From: CAYTSW01 sp964440605
GTDB taxonomy: Bacteria > Planctomycetota > Phycisphaerae > Phycisphaerales > UBA1924
DNA length: 28,990 nt
Assembly (NCBI GenBank): GCA_964440605.1
Contig: CAYTSW010000022.1
Span: 1 to 28,990 of the forward strand
Direction: 5' to 3'
The position numbers and the translations under genes were made by a program. Below the pieces are notes generated by a model, which was given only the letters and a program-made list of their open reading frames with translations, was not told where the DNA came from and did not search any database. How positions within the stretch are numbered: the first letter of the stretch is position 1; every line of letters begins with the position of its first letter. This document shows, piece after piece, positions 22,271 through 28,990 of the stretch.

Positions 22271-24292
22271 TCAGCGGGCGTCGATGTTGATGTCCTGCTT
22301 GGCCTCACCCTGCTTGGAGGAGCTCGCGGCACGTTGGGCGCGGACCACGTCCATGTTGGGCGGCTCGGTGAAGAGGCGATCGAACGTCTCGCGCGTCATG
22401 CCGGCCTGAGCCATCATGTTCGCGAGCTGGTCGTAGGTGCCCTGCTGGAGGCGCACCGGCACCTGCTCGTAGGCCCGCGAGGCCTGGAGAGGGTTCATGC
22501 GCCCACTGGTGAGGATGCGCAGGAACACGGTCGAGGCGACTTCGGCGAAGTCGTCAGGCAGCTCCTCCATGCGGTTGGCACGCTCGTCGGCAGTCGTAAT
22601 GAGCAGAGCGTCGGTGTACATCTTGTGTACGCGCCGGGCGTACTGGAGGGTGGACTGAAACTTCTCGCTGTCGCCGCGCAGCAGGCCGCGCAGGATCCCA
22701 TCTTCGAGCGCTGCGGTGATCTCGGTGCGAGCCACGTAGGGGGTGTCGTACTGATTGCCGCCCTCGGCCAAACCGGCGAAGACGTACTCCTCGAGGCTGA
22801 GCTCGGCGAGCTTGTCGAAGATGCGCGGGTCGTTGGTGTTGATCCAGCGCGAGCTGGCGAGCTGGTCCTTGTAGCGCTGCGCGATGGTGTAGTTGCCCAG
22901 CCGGTAATGCAGGCGGATGACCTCGTCGAGGAAGTGCATGTAGCCCTGGCTGTAGAGGCGGAAGGGGCGCGAGGGATCGTCCACGTCGCCGGCGCGCGGG
23001 CGGATGATGGTCTCGAGGATCTCGCCATAGGTGTCGGTGTAGTGCAGGTTGTAGAGGGCGAGGTAGTCGTCCTGGAGCATGTCGTAGTAAATGGTGCCGT
23101 AGCGCCACAGCTCCTGGAGGGCGTGGACGATGATGCGGTCGGTGTTGATGTACGAGCCCTTGGTGGTCGAGTCCCGCTCGAGGGTTTCCTCGACGCCCTT
23201 GGCGGCCCAGTAGACCGCGTGGGAAGCGGGGTGGCGCCAATCGAGCGGGCCGTACGTGTTGATGTAGCGGAGCATCCGACGAGGCTCCATGTTGTACTCG
23301 TCGATGAGCGCGCGCCGGCGGATGTGCGCGAGCAGCCGGTCCCACTCCTCTGCGAGCTGCGGGTCATCGAGGAGCGCCGAGAGCGCCTCGTTGCGCTGGT
23401 CGTCGGGGAGCTGGATGTTGACGTTCTCCATGTCGACGTACCACGCCGACTCGAGCGCCTCGTGCCAGGCGACGAACTTGAGCAGCTCCGTGTCGAGGTC
23501 GAGGCCGGCCTCGTCGCGGATACGCGCGATCAGCCGCTGCATGTCGGTGACGATCGCCGGCTGTGCCGTCGCGGCGTCGTCCTCGTCGTTGGTCGGCAGG
23601 CGCTCTGCGAGCGCCGCTTCACGCTCGATCTCGAGCAGACGTTCAAGCGTGTCGGGCGCCTCGACGATCCGGCCGAACCACGCGGCCATCTCGGCGGTGG
23701 CCTCGTCGGTGTCTTCGCTCAGACGCGGCGGCTCACCCAATACCTCGGTCCACTCCTGCGCCATCCGACGCTTGTAGTAGCGATTGGCGTCGTCCATGAA
23801 GCCCTGGACCTTGTGGACGAAGATCCACGCGAGCTCCTTGTGGAGCAGCACGCTGTTGGGATTGAGCGGAATCGCCTCCTGACGCAGGAGGTCGATGCCC
23901 TCGCTCACCCAGTCCCATCGCTCCTCCGCCGTCGAAGTGGCGACCGAGATGTTGTACGACAGGTTCCAGGCGTGAAACGCCCACACGCGCGGGAAGCGGG
24001 GCTGGAGCTTGGTGATCGCTTCGGAGAGCTGGACCGCTTCGTGGTACTTGCCTTCTTCCTTCAGACGCGTCGCCCGCAGCCACAGGTAGTTGACGAAGAG
24101 CCCGCGAAACGCGCCCATCGCGATGCCCGCCGCGACCGCCGGCGGATCGCCCTCGGTCGCCGTGTCGGTGTAGACGAGCTGCGACCGCCCGGCTTCGGCC
24201 GAAATGGCCGCCGAGAGCACCCCCGAACCGACGAGCGAGATGATCACCACCACGAGGGCGATGAGCTGGATGGTCGTGTCGCGTCGCGTCAT
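22271..24292 (-). CDS. Membrane-anchored helical-repeat (TPR-like) protein
   Basis: Starting at ATG 24292, preceded on its strand by AGGAGA, gives 673 residues. One N-terminal membrane anchor (TTIQLIALVVVIISLVGSGVL, about residues 6-26) is followed by a large, mainly helical domain. The early part, FVNYLWLRATRLKEEGKYHEAVQLSEAITKLQPRFPRVWAFHAWNLSYN, is TPR-like. Later parts are rich in Tyr, Trp and Arg helices (INTYGPLDWRHPASHAVYWAAKGVEE, YINTDRIIVHALQELWRYGTIYY) without a recognised family. The frame upstream to 24343 lacks a signal and is not used. It lies 116 bases downstream of the ABC permease gene, so it may be a partner of the transporter; that is context only. Confidence 0.8.
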   Translation of the reverse strand: MTRRDTTIQLIALVVVIISLVGSGVLSAAISAEAGRSQLVYTDTATEGDPPAVAAGIAMGAFRGLFVNYLWLRATRLKEEGKYHEAVQLSEAITKLQPRFPRVWAFHAWNLSYNISVATSTAEERWDWVSEGIDLLRQEAIPLNPNSVLLHKELAWIFVHKVQGFMDDANRYYKRRMAQEWTEVLGEPPRLSEDTDEATAEMAAWFGRIVEAPDTLERLLEIEREAALAERLPTNDEDDAATAQPAIVTDMQRLIARIRDEAGLDLDTELLKFVAWHEALESAWYVDMENVNIQLPDDQRNEALSALLDDPQLAEEWDRLLAHIRRRALIDEYNMEPRRMLRYINTYGPLDWRHPASHAVYWAAKGVEETLERDSTTKGSYINTDRIIVHALQELWRYGTIYYDMLQDDYLALYNLHYTDTYGEILETIIRPRAGDVDDPSRPFRLYSQGYMHFLDEVIRLHYRLGNYTIAQRYKDQLASSRWINTNDPRIFDKLAELSLEEYVFAGLAEGGNQYDTPYVARTEITAALEDGILRGLLRGDSEKFQSTLQYARRVHKMYTDALLITTADERANRMEELPDDFAEVASTVFLRILTSGRMNPLQASRAYEQVPVRLQQGTYDQLANMMAQAGMTRETFDRLFTEPPNMDVVRAQRAASSSKQGEAKQDINIDAR

Positions 24293-24408
24293 CGGTTTGG
24301 TTCTCCTGCTGGCCCATCGCCACCCCTTTTGGCGCCTGAGCACTCAGTCTTACGCTCGCAGGCCCCGGCCTGTTCGTCGGCGCGACCCCGGCGGATGAGT
24401 CCCCGCTC

Positions 24409-26742
24409 TCAGTGGCCTGAGTAGACCGCCAGTTCACGCTTGCGGAAGATCGCTACGCCGGCACCCAGCACGCCCAGCGTCCACAGCGTCAGGATGCCCA
24501 CAGAGGCGCTGAAGGAGCTCCAGCTCAGCAGGCGGCCGTCGGAAATGCTCTCGGCGGGCTTGAGGCTCGCGTAGGTGTCAAAGAGCCAGGTGATCGGGAG
24601 CGAGATCGCAGTCGCGACGACGCGCACCCAGTTGACGTTCCCCTCGGCGTCCTGCGTCGCCAGGTTCTCGATGGACTCGGCCAGGAAGTCGGCGTTCTCG
24701 GCGGCGAAGAGCACCGCCAGCGTCACCAAGGCCGCGACCGGGAAGGAGAGGAAGCTGGCGAGCATGACGCCGACCGCGGCGATGAACCCCAGCTTGATCC
24801 ACATGATCGCGACGACGCGGATGAAGTTGAGCTGGTAGCCCCCCGCGTCGTAGAGCACCTCGATGCCGTCGCCCTCGAAGCGGATGGTGCGCCAGGCCTC
24901 GATGTCCGAACGCGTCATGTCGACGTTGAAGATCTGGAGCAGCAGGCGCCCGTTGAGCGCCTCGGCGACCTCCCGCGCCGCCGGGTCGGTGTCCTGCTCG
25001 ACGGGCGGTGTCCAGGCGAGGAGCCCGATGGGGAAGTCCAGACTCGTCGCCTGCCCGAGGGCGACGCGCTGCGTGCCGACGCGGTCGGGCGTGATGTTCG
25101 GGCCCACCGGCCAAGGCTGCTGGTTGAAAAGAAAGCCGATCGTGTAGATGACGCTCGGCGAGTTGGCGCCCGCCTCGACTTTGTAGCGGAGTGTCAGCTC
25201 CGGCGTGCCGCTGATCTCGCCTTCGCGCATCAGCTGCCGGACGGCGAGGAACTCGGCCTGCGAGCGCGCGTCGGGGTCGTTCTCTTCGAGGTCGTTCTCT
25301 TCGATGAGCTGCTGCGTGCGCCGTTCGATTTTGGGCAGGGCCTTGTCGAAGCTACGCTGCCACTCGCGCCAGGGCTCGCGCAGGTCGAAGTACAACGAAA
25401 TGTTCCCGTTGGGGGGCGCGGACCGGGCGGCGGCCTCCCACTCGCGCAGCACCTCGGCCCGCACCTCGTCGCGACGTTGCTCGACCGCGACCTCGGTGGC
25501 CTGTGTCGTGTCCGCCTGCGCGAGCAGCACCTGGAGGCGGCGCTCGATCTCGCGTTCGAGGGTCTGCTCGTACCGCTGGCGGATGTCGTCGATGATGCGC
25601 GACAGGTCGTCGGTGGACAGCGAGTCGTCCATCGCGATCTGCATGCGCGCGAGCCGCTCGACCTTCTGCGGGGTGAACGCGTGGGGCTCGGGCTTCACCG
25701 AGACGCGGGCCGCGAGCACCTGCTCCTCGAGAATCCGCCGGTCCGTCGATTCGCGGCCCGGCAGGCCGGGGCCGACGGGGTTGCCGAACTCGTCGACGTA
25801 CCGCGCGCTCTCGCCCTGCGCGGGCTGGTACCGCAGGTACTCGGTGAACATGAAGACCGCGGCCGCCGAGACCGTCAGCAACACGAGGTTGAGCGCCATG
25901 ACGCCGACCCACTTGCCCAGGACGTACTCCCAGGAGGCGACGGGTTTGGTCATCGTCTGCCAGATGATCTTGTCGCGCTGCTCGAACGCGACGGTGCCCA
26001 CGGTCAGGAAGACGGTCAGCAGCGCGAGCGTGCCGAACGAAAACATCAGGCCGTAGGTGAGCCATTGCTGCACGCGGTAACGCAGGGCCTGGTCTTCCTG
26101 AAGAATCGTCGGCACCAGAGCCATCAGCAGCAGCAGGAGAACGATGAAGACGAGCGACACCTTCATGCGCACGGCTTCGGCGAGCACGTTGCGGGCCACC
26201 GCGAACACCGGGGTCGAGCCCGCCAGCGCCAGCCGCAGCAACTGCATGAGCGTCAGAAAGGCCAGCGTCAGCGGCACGAGCCCGACGAGCATCTCCCCCA
26301 GCCAGCGCGTGGTCTCAAACTCCGCGAGCGGCCACGCGATGAGCAGGCCGCCGAGCAGCGCAGCCAGGAAGAACAGCCCCAGCCCGAGCCAGATGGCCGA
26401 GAGCGCCAGCCCGAGAACGAGGCCCCCGCCGATGAGCACCGTGACCGCGCCCTCCCACGTCTGCATCTGCGTGAAAATCAGGTCGTACGCGGCGCCGGCG
26501 GTCTCGATCGGGCGCAACAACGCGTCGACGACGTTGTCCTGCGCATCAGCGCCGAGACGCTCGACGCGCGGCCCCGCCGGCTCGGCGCCCGGCGCGCCGG
26601 GTGACTGTGCCTCGGGCGCGTTGGCGAGGACCGCGACGGTCGCCAGCCCGCCCACCACGACGAGCGTGAGCACCATCGACGCGATCCACTTGAAGCCGCG
26701 CCGGCGCTGCACAAGGTTCATGCGGTCCAGCAGACCCGTCAT
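24409..26742 (-). CDS. ABC-2 type transporter permease with large soluble insert
   Basis: The 777-residue membrane protein has about seven hydrophobic segments in the first 300 residues (near 18-40, 99-117, 119-138, 150-174, 196-213, 229-252 and 276-300) and about four in the last 135 (near 641-663, 664-682, 705-722, 745-766). The segment QRDKIIWQTMTKPVASWEYVLGKWVG (255-280) is the typical cytosolic coupling-helix region of planctomycetal ABC-2 permeases. Residues 303-640 form a soluble insert with a charged coiled-coil stretch (about 380-440) and a beta-rich part. The start overlaps the ATPase gene stop in an ATGA, so the two are co-translated partners. The substrate is unknown. The short C-terminal RKRELAVYSGH is common in this family. 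Confidence 0.9.
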   Translation of the reverse strand: MTGLLDRMNLVQRRRGFKWIASMVLTLVVVGGLATVAVLANAPEAQSPGAPGAEPAGPRVERLGADAQDNVVDALLRPIETAGAAYDLIFTQMQTWEGAVTVLIGGGLVLGLALSAIWLGLGLFFLAALLGGLLIAWPLAEFETTRWLGEMLVGLVPLTLAFLTLMQLLRLALAGSTPVFAVARNVLAEAVRMKVSLVFIVLLLLLMALVPTILQEDQALRYRVQQWLTYGLMFSFGTLALLTVFLTVGTVAFEQRDKIIWQTMTKPVASWEYVLGKWVGVMALNLVLLTVSAAAVFMFTEYLRYQPAQGESARYVDEFGNPVGPGLPGRESTDRRILEEQVLAARVSVKPEPHAFTPQKVERLARMQIAMDDSLSTDDLSRIIDDIRQRYEQTLEREIERRLQVLLAQADTTQATEVAVEQRRDEVRAEVLREWEAAARSAPPNGNISLYFDLREPWREWQRSFDKALPKIERRTQQLIEENDLEENDPDARSQAEFLAVRQLMREGEISGTPELTLRYKVEAGANSPSVIYTIGFLFNQQPWPVGPNITPDRVGTQRVALGQATSLDFPIGLLAWTPPVEQDTDPAAREVAEALNGRLLLQIFNVDMTRSDIEAWRTIRFEGDGIEVLYDAGGYQLNFIRVVAIMWIKLGFIAAVGVMLASFLSFPVAALVTLAVLFAAENADFLAESIENLATQDAEGNVNWVRVVATAISLPITWLFDTYASLKPAESISDGRLLSWSSFSASVGILTLWTLGVLGAGVAIFRKRELAVYSGH

Positions 26743-28052
26743 CGGCTGTCGCGCTCCGATCGCTTGTCCTCGTCGTCGTCATCACTCTTGAGCAGCGACG
26801 AGATGACGTCTTCGTCGACCCGATCATCATCTGGCGACGGCTGAGACGGCGCGGGAGCCGGCCGCTGCGTTTTCCTCTCGGGGGCGGCTTCCGCGGGGGA
26901 AACAGCGTCGGACGGCGCCTCCCGCTCCTGCATCAACTCCTCGATGACGGAGTCGGCGGCTTCGGCTTGCGCCTCCTCGGCGCGACGCGCGCGCGTCTCG
27001 ACGGGCATCGCCCGTTCGGCTTCGGGTCGGTGCTCCGGTTCTTCGGCGGTGAGCTGCTCGAGCAGGGCGCGGGCCTGGTCCTCGGCGTCCTCCCCCCGGA
27101 GGAACGACGCCGTACCGCTCGACGTCACCGCCCCGCTGGTCGCGACCTTCTCCGCGCGGGCGCGATCCACGATGGCCATGAACAGCTCTTCCAGCCGCTG
27201 GCGCGGCGCTTCGACCGTATCGAGCTTCTTCTTGTGTTCCTCGAGGACGCGCCGGATGGCGTCGATCGTCTCCTCGTCCAGCCGCTCGGTCTGCACGACC
27301 GTCTTCTCGTTCGAGCGCAGCAACTGGTCGCGCTCGCCCTCTTCGCGGATCTTGCCGCCATAGAGGATGACCATGCGGTCGACGCAATCCTCCACGTCGG
27401 CCAGCAGGTGGCTCGAGAGGAGGATGGTCTTGCCGCGCTCGCCGAGCTGGATGATCAGCTCCTTGACCTGCTTGGTGCCGATGGGGTCGAGGCCGGTGGT
27501 GGGCTCGTCGAGGATGAGAAACTCGGGGTCGTTGATGAGCGCCTGGCCGAGGCCGATGCGCCGTTGCATGCCCTTGGAGAACTCGCGGACCTGCCGGTGC
27601 TGCACCTGCGTGAGGCCGACCATCTCGAGCAACTCGTCGACACGACGCTTGCGTGTGCGCGAGTCGAGCTTGAAGAGCTTGGCGTAATAGTCGAGCGTCT
27701 CTCGCGCGGTGAGGAAGGGGTAGAGGTAGCTCTCCTCGGGCAAATAGCCGATGCGCTTCTTGATGTCGACCTCGAAGGGGCTCTTGCCGAAGACGAGCAG
27801 CCTCCCGGAGGTCTTCTTGAGCAGGCCCAGGATCATCTTGATCGTGGTGGACTTTCCCGAGCCGTTCGGCCCGAGCAGCCCGAAGACCTCACCCCGACCG
27901 ATCTGAAACGTGATCCCATCAACCGCACGAACGCGGTCGCGCATCCAGAAGTCCTTGAAGACCTTGGAGAGTTCGTGCGCGGAGACGACGGCGGCCTGCT
28001 TGTCGCGGGCGTCGGGACGAGCGGTCGCGGGTTGTGCCGGCGTCGTGGTCAT
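26739..28052 (-). CDS. ABC transporter ATP-binding protein with acidic C-terminal tail
   Basis: The 437-residue protein has a full nucleotide-binding domain in residues 25-240: Walker A GPNGSGKST (61-69), signature EFSKGMQRR (157-165), Walker B FLILDEP (178-184), D-loop GLDP and His215 in LLSSHLL. The Q-loop position in GYLPEESYLYP holds Glu106 rather than Gln, as in many NatA-like exporters. Residues 245-300 resemble the DrrA/NatA C-terminal regulatory helices (ERLDEETIDAIRRVLEEHKKKL). Residues 300-437 are an added Glu/Ala/Pro-rich, acidic and probably disordered tail ending DDDDEDKRSERDSR. It powers the permease encoded directly downstream with a four-base overlap. A weak TAGGAC lies before the ATG. 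Confidence 0.93.
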   Translation of the reverse strand: MTTTPAQPATARPDARDKQAAVVSAHELSKVFKDFWMRDRVRAVDGITFQIGRGEVFGLLGPNGSGKSTTIKMILGLLKKTSGRLLVFGKSPFEVDIKKRIGYLPEESYLYPFLTARETLDYYAKLFKLDSRTRKRRVDELLEMVGLTQVQHRQVREFSKGMQRRIGLGQALINDPEFLILDEPTTGLDPIGTKQVKELIIQLGERGKTILLSSHLLADVEDCVDRMVILYGGKIREEGERDQLLRSNEKTVVQTERLDEETIDAIRRVLEEHKKKLDTVEAPRQRLEELFMAIVDRARAEKVATSGAVTSSGTASFLRGEDAEDQARALLEQLTAEEPEHRPEAERAMPVETRARRAEEAQAEAADSVIEELMQEREAPSDAVSPAEAAPERKTQRPAPAPSQPSPDDDRVDEDVISSLLKSDDDDEDKRSERDSR

Positions 28053-28076
28053 CGGAGTCCTAAGACGAAGAAAGGG

Positions 28077-28106
28077 AAAAAAGCTTGTCGGAGCGGCATC
28101 CGTCGC
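28077..28106 (-). terminator. Weak terminator-like sequence after the SPFH gene
   Basis: On the minus strand, GAGCG and CGCTC around the end of the SPFH gene can form a short stem; a few bases later comes a run of six T (28077-28082). The stem is only five base pairs, so at best it gives partial termination before the ABC ATPase gene, 54 bases on. Confidence 0.3.
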
Positions 28107-28990
28107 TCACTCCCGGTCGCGGGCGCGGCGCAACGCCTCGACATCACGCATCGCCGCGGCTCGGTTCAGATTCTCATCGACCATCTCGCGCTGACGGGCA
28201 CGCATCCGCTCACGCGCGAACTCGGGGTCGTCGTTGAGTGAGAGCTCGACGATCTGCTGCCCCGGCGGCACGAAGAAGGTGACGACGCTGTCGCGCTCGA
28301 GGAAGGTGATCAGCGCCTCGGTCCACTCGCGGACGAGGAAGGCCGTCGGGTTGGCGCGGTACTGATCGAGCTTGGCCGCGAACGTCTCGGCACTCTGCCG
28401 GGCCCGGTCGACCATCGCGTCGGCCTCGGCGCGGGCACGCGAGACAATCTCCGCCGCCGTCCCCGACATGCGCACCTCGTCATACGACTCGCCCACGATC
28501 TCCACGTTTGCGCCGTCGCGATCGCCCGCGAGCACGGCGAAGATCTCTTCGAGCACGCGCTCGGCCTCGTCTTCGTTCCCGGCGTCCACCAGCAACTCGT
28601 AACGGTCCATAAGGTCCAAAAGCGGCTCGATCGCTCGACCCGCGACCTCGGTCAGGCGCCGACGGGCGGCTTCCTCGGCACGCTCGCGCTCCTGACGCGC
28701 CTGGCTCTCGGCCTGGAGCACGTTCTGGAAATCGCGCCGCAACCGCAGCGGCGGCGTGATGTTGCTGATCGTCACCGAGTCCATCGTCAGCCCGTAGTCC
28801 GCCTCGTCGATCTGTCGTTGCACCACACGCTCGACGCGACGCTTGAGCGACCCGCCCACCGCGTCGCCCGACCCGAGCGTGAGCAGCTCGTCGGCGGTGC
28901 TCTGCGCGAAGGCGTGCAGCATCGCTCGCTGCACCATCGCCTTGACCAGGCCTTCCTCGGCATCGGGGTGAAGCGAGGTGGCATACGCGC
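28107..28990 (-). CDS. SPFH/band-7 (HflK/C-like) protein, 5'-truncated
   Basis: The frame is open to the right edge, so the N-terminal membrane anchor and most of the band-7 core lie outside the window. What remains begins with AYATSLHPDAEEGLVKAMVQRAMLHAF. LKRRVERVVQRQIDEADYGLTMDSVTISNITPPLRLRRDFQNVLQAES follows, a typical end of a band-7 domain with its PP-containing strand. A long coiled coil runs through ERAEEAARRRL and AEIVSRARAEADAMVDRARQ, then FLVREWTEALITFLERDSVVTFFVPPGQQIVELSL, much like the HflK end. SPFH proteins form ring-like membrane assemblies and regulate proteases such as FtsH. An HflK-like identity is likely but cannot be fixed without the N-terminus. It is upstream of the ABC genes on the same strand. 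Confidence 0.85.
   Translation of the reverse strand, partial: AYATSLHPDAEEGLVKAMVQRAMLHAFAQSTADELLTLGSGDAVGGSLKRRVERVVQRQIDEADYGLTMDSVTISNITPPLRLRRDFQNVLQAESQARQERERAEEAARRRLTEVAGRAIEPLLDLMDRYELLVDAGNEDEAERVLEEIFAVLAGDRDGANVEIVGESYDEVRMSGTAAEIVSRARAEADAMVDRARQSAETFAAKLDQYRANPTAFLVREWTEALITFLERDSVVTFFVPPGQQIVELSLNDDPEFARERMRARQREMVDENLNRAAAMRDVEALRRARDRE

Noticed and set aside
24336..24347. Palindrome CTGAGCACTCAG upstream of the helical-repeat gene as an operator
   Set aside because: A single 5-bp inverted repeat with a 2-base spacer is expected by chance at this scale and has no second copy nearby.
21830..24424. Plus-strand open frame of 864 codons opposite the helical-repeat gene
   Set aside because: Shadow frame: Val/Asp/Gly/Arg-rich with no motif, while the minus-strand frame has a membrane anchor and Shine-Dalgarno.
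26040..26742. Frameshift or split gene in the permease because of its unusual length
   Set aside because: One uninterrupted frame with membrane segments at both ends; the extra length is a coherent soluble insert.
25477..28241. Plus-strand open frames opposite the permease and ATPase genes
   Set aside because: Antisense to clear ABC transporter genes with intact Walker and signature motifs.

Overview
This GC-rich window (roughly two thirds G+C by eye) is chromosomal DNA that most resembles a Planctomycetota genome, probably the Phycisphaerae. That assignment is an inference. It rests on three things: the reduced ribosomal order (no rpmD, adk, infA or rpsD in the cluster), the unusual tails on ribosomal proteins, and flanking secreted and ABC proteins of planctomycetal style. 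I saw no tRNA, rRNA, CRISPR array, insertion sequence or phage gene.

Layout. Bases 1-4336 hold three envelope-type genes: a 5'-truncated secreted protein with a CX4CH haem-like motif (+), a coiled-coil lipoprotein (+), and a secreted protein of unknown function (-). A good sigma70-type promoter at 4431-4458 then starts the main block, 4671-21255, with 27 genes on the + strand: rpsJ, rplC, rplD, rplW, rplB, rpsS, rplV, rpsC, rplP, rpmC, rpsQ, rplN, rplX, rplE, rpsN, rpsH, rplF, rplR, rpsE, rplO, secY, map, rpmJ, rpsM, rpsK, rpoA and rplQ. These are the S10, spc and alpha operons joined end to end. The block encodes much of both ribosomal subunits, the membrane channel SecY, the nascent-chain processing enzyme Map, and the RNA polymerase alpha subunit. 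A clear intrinsic terminator follows rplQ. Another sits, unexpectedly, between rpsJ and rplC. Weak promoter-like CTAnACTC motifs suggest internal transcription starts before rplD, secY, rpmJ and rplQ.

Bases 21341-21435 carry an inverted pair of imperfect hairpin repeats that looks like a REPIN. The rest, 21467-28990, is a minus-strand group read from right to left: an SPFH/band-7 protein (its start lies outside the window), an ABC ATPase, an ABC-2 permease with a very large soluble insert (ATGA overlap with the ATPase gene), a membrane-anchored helical-repeat protein, and a fumarylacetoacetate-hydrolase-family enzyme. The first four may form an envelope transport or quality-control module.

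The most notable points are a uL22 (rplV) with an N-terminal XRE-like helix-turn-helix extension, a short uS14 that has lost three of four zinc cysteines while bL36 keeps its zinc site, a bL17 with an internal insertion and acidic tail, a map gene that probably starts at a non-AUG codon, the terminator splitting rpsJ from the rest of the S10 operon, and the REPIN-like element.
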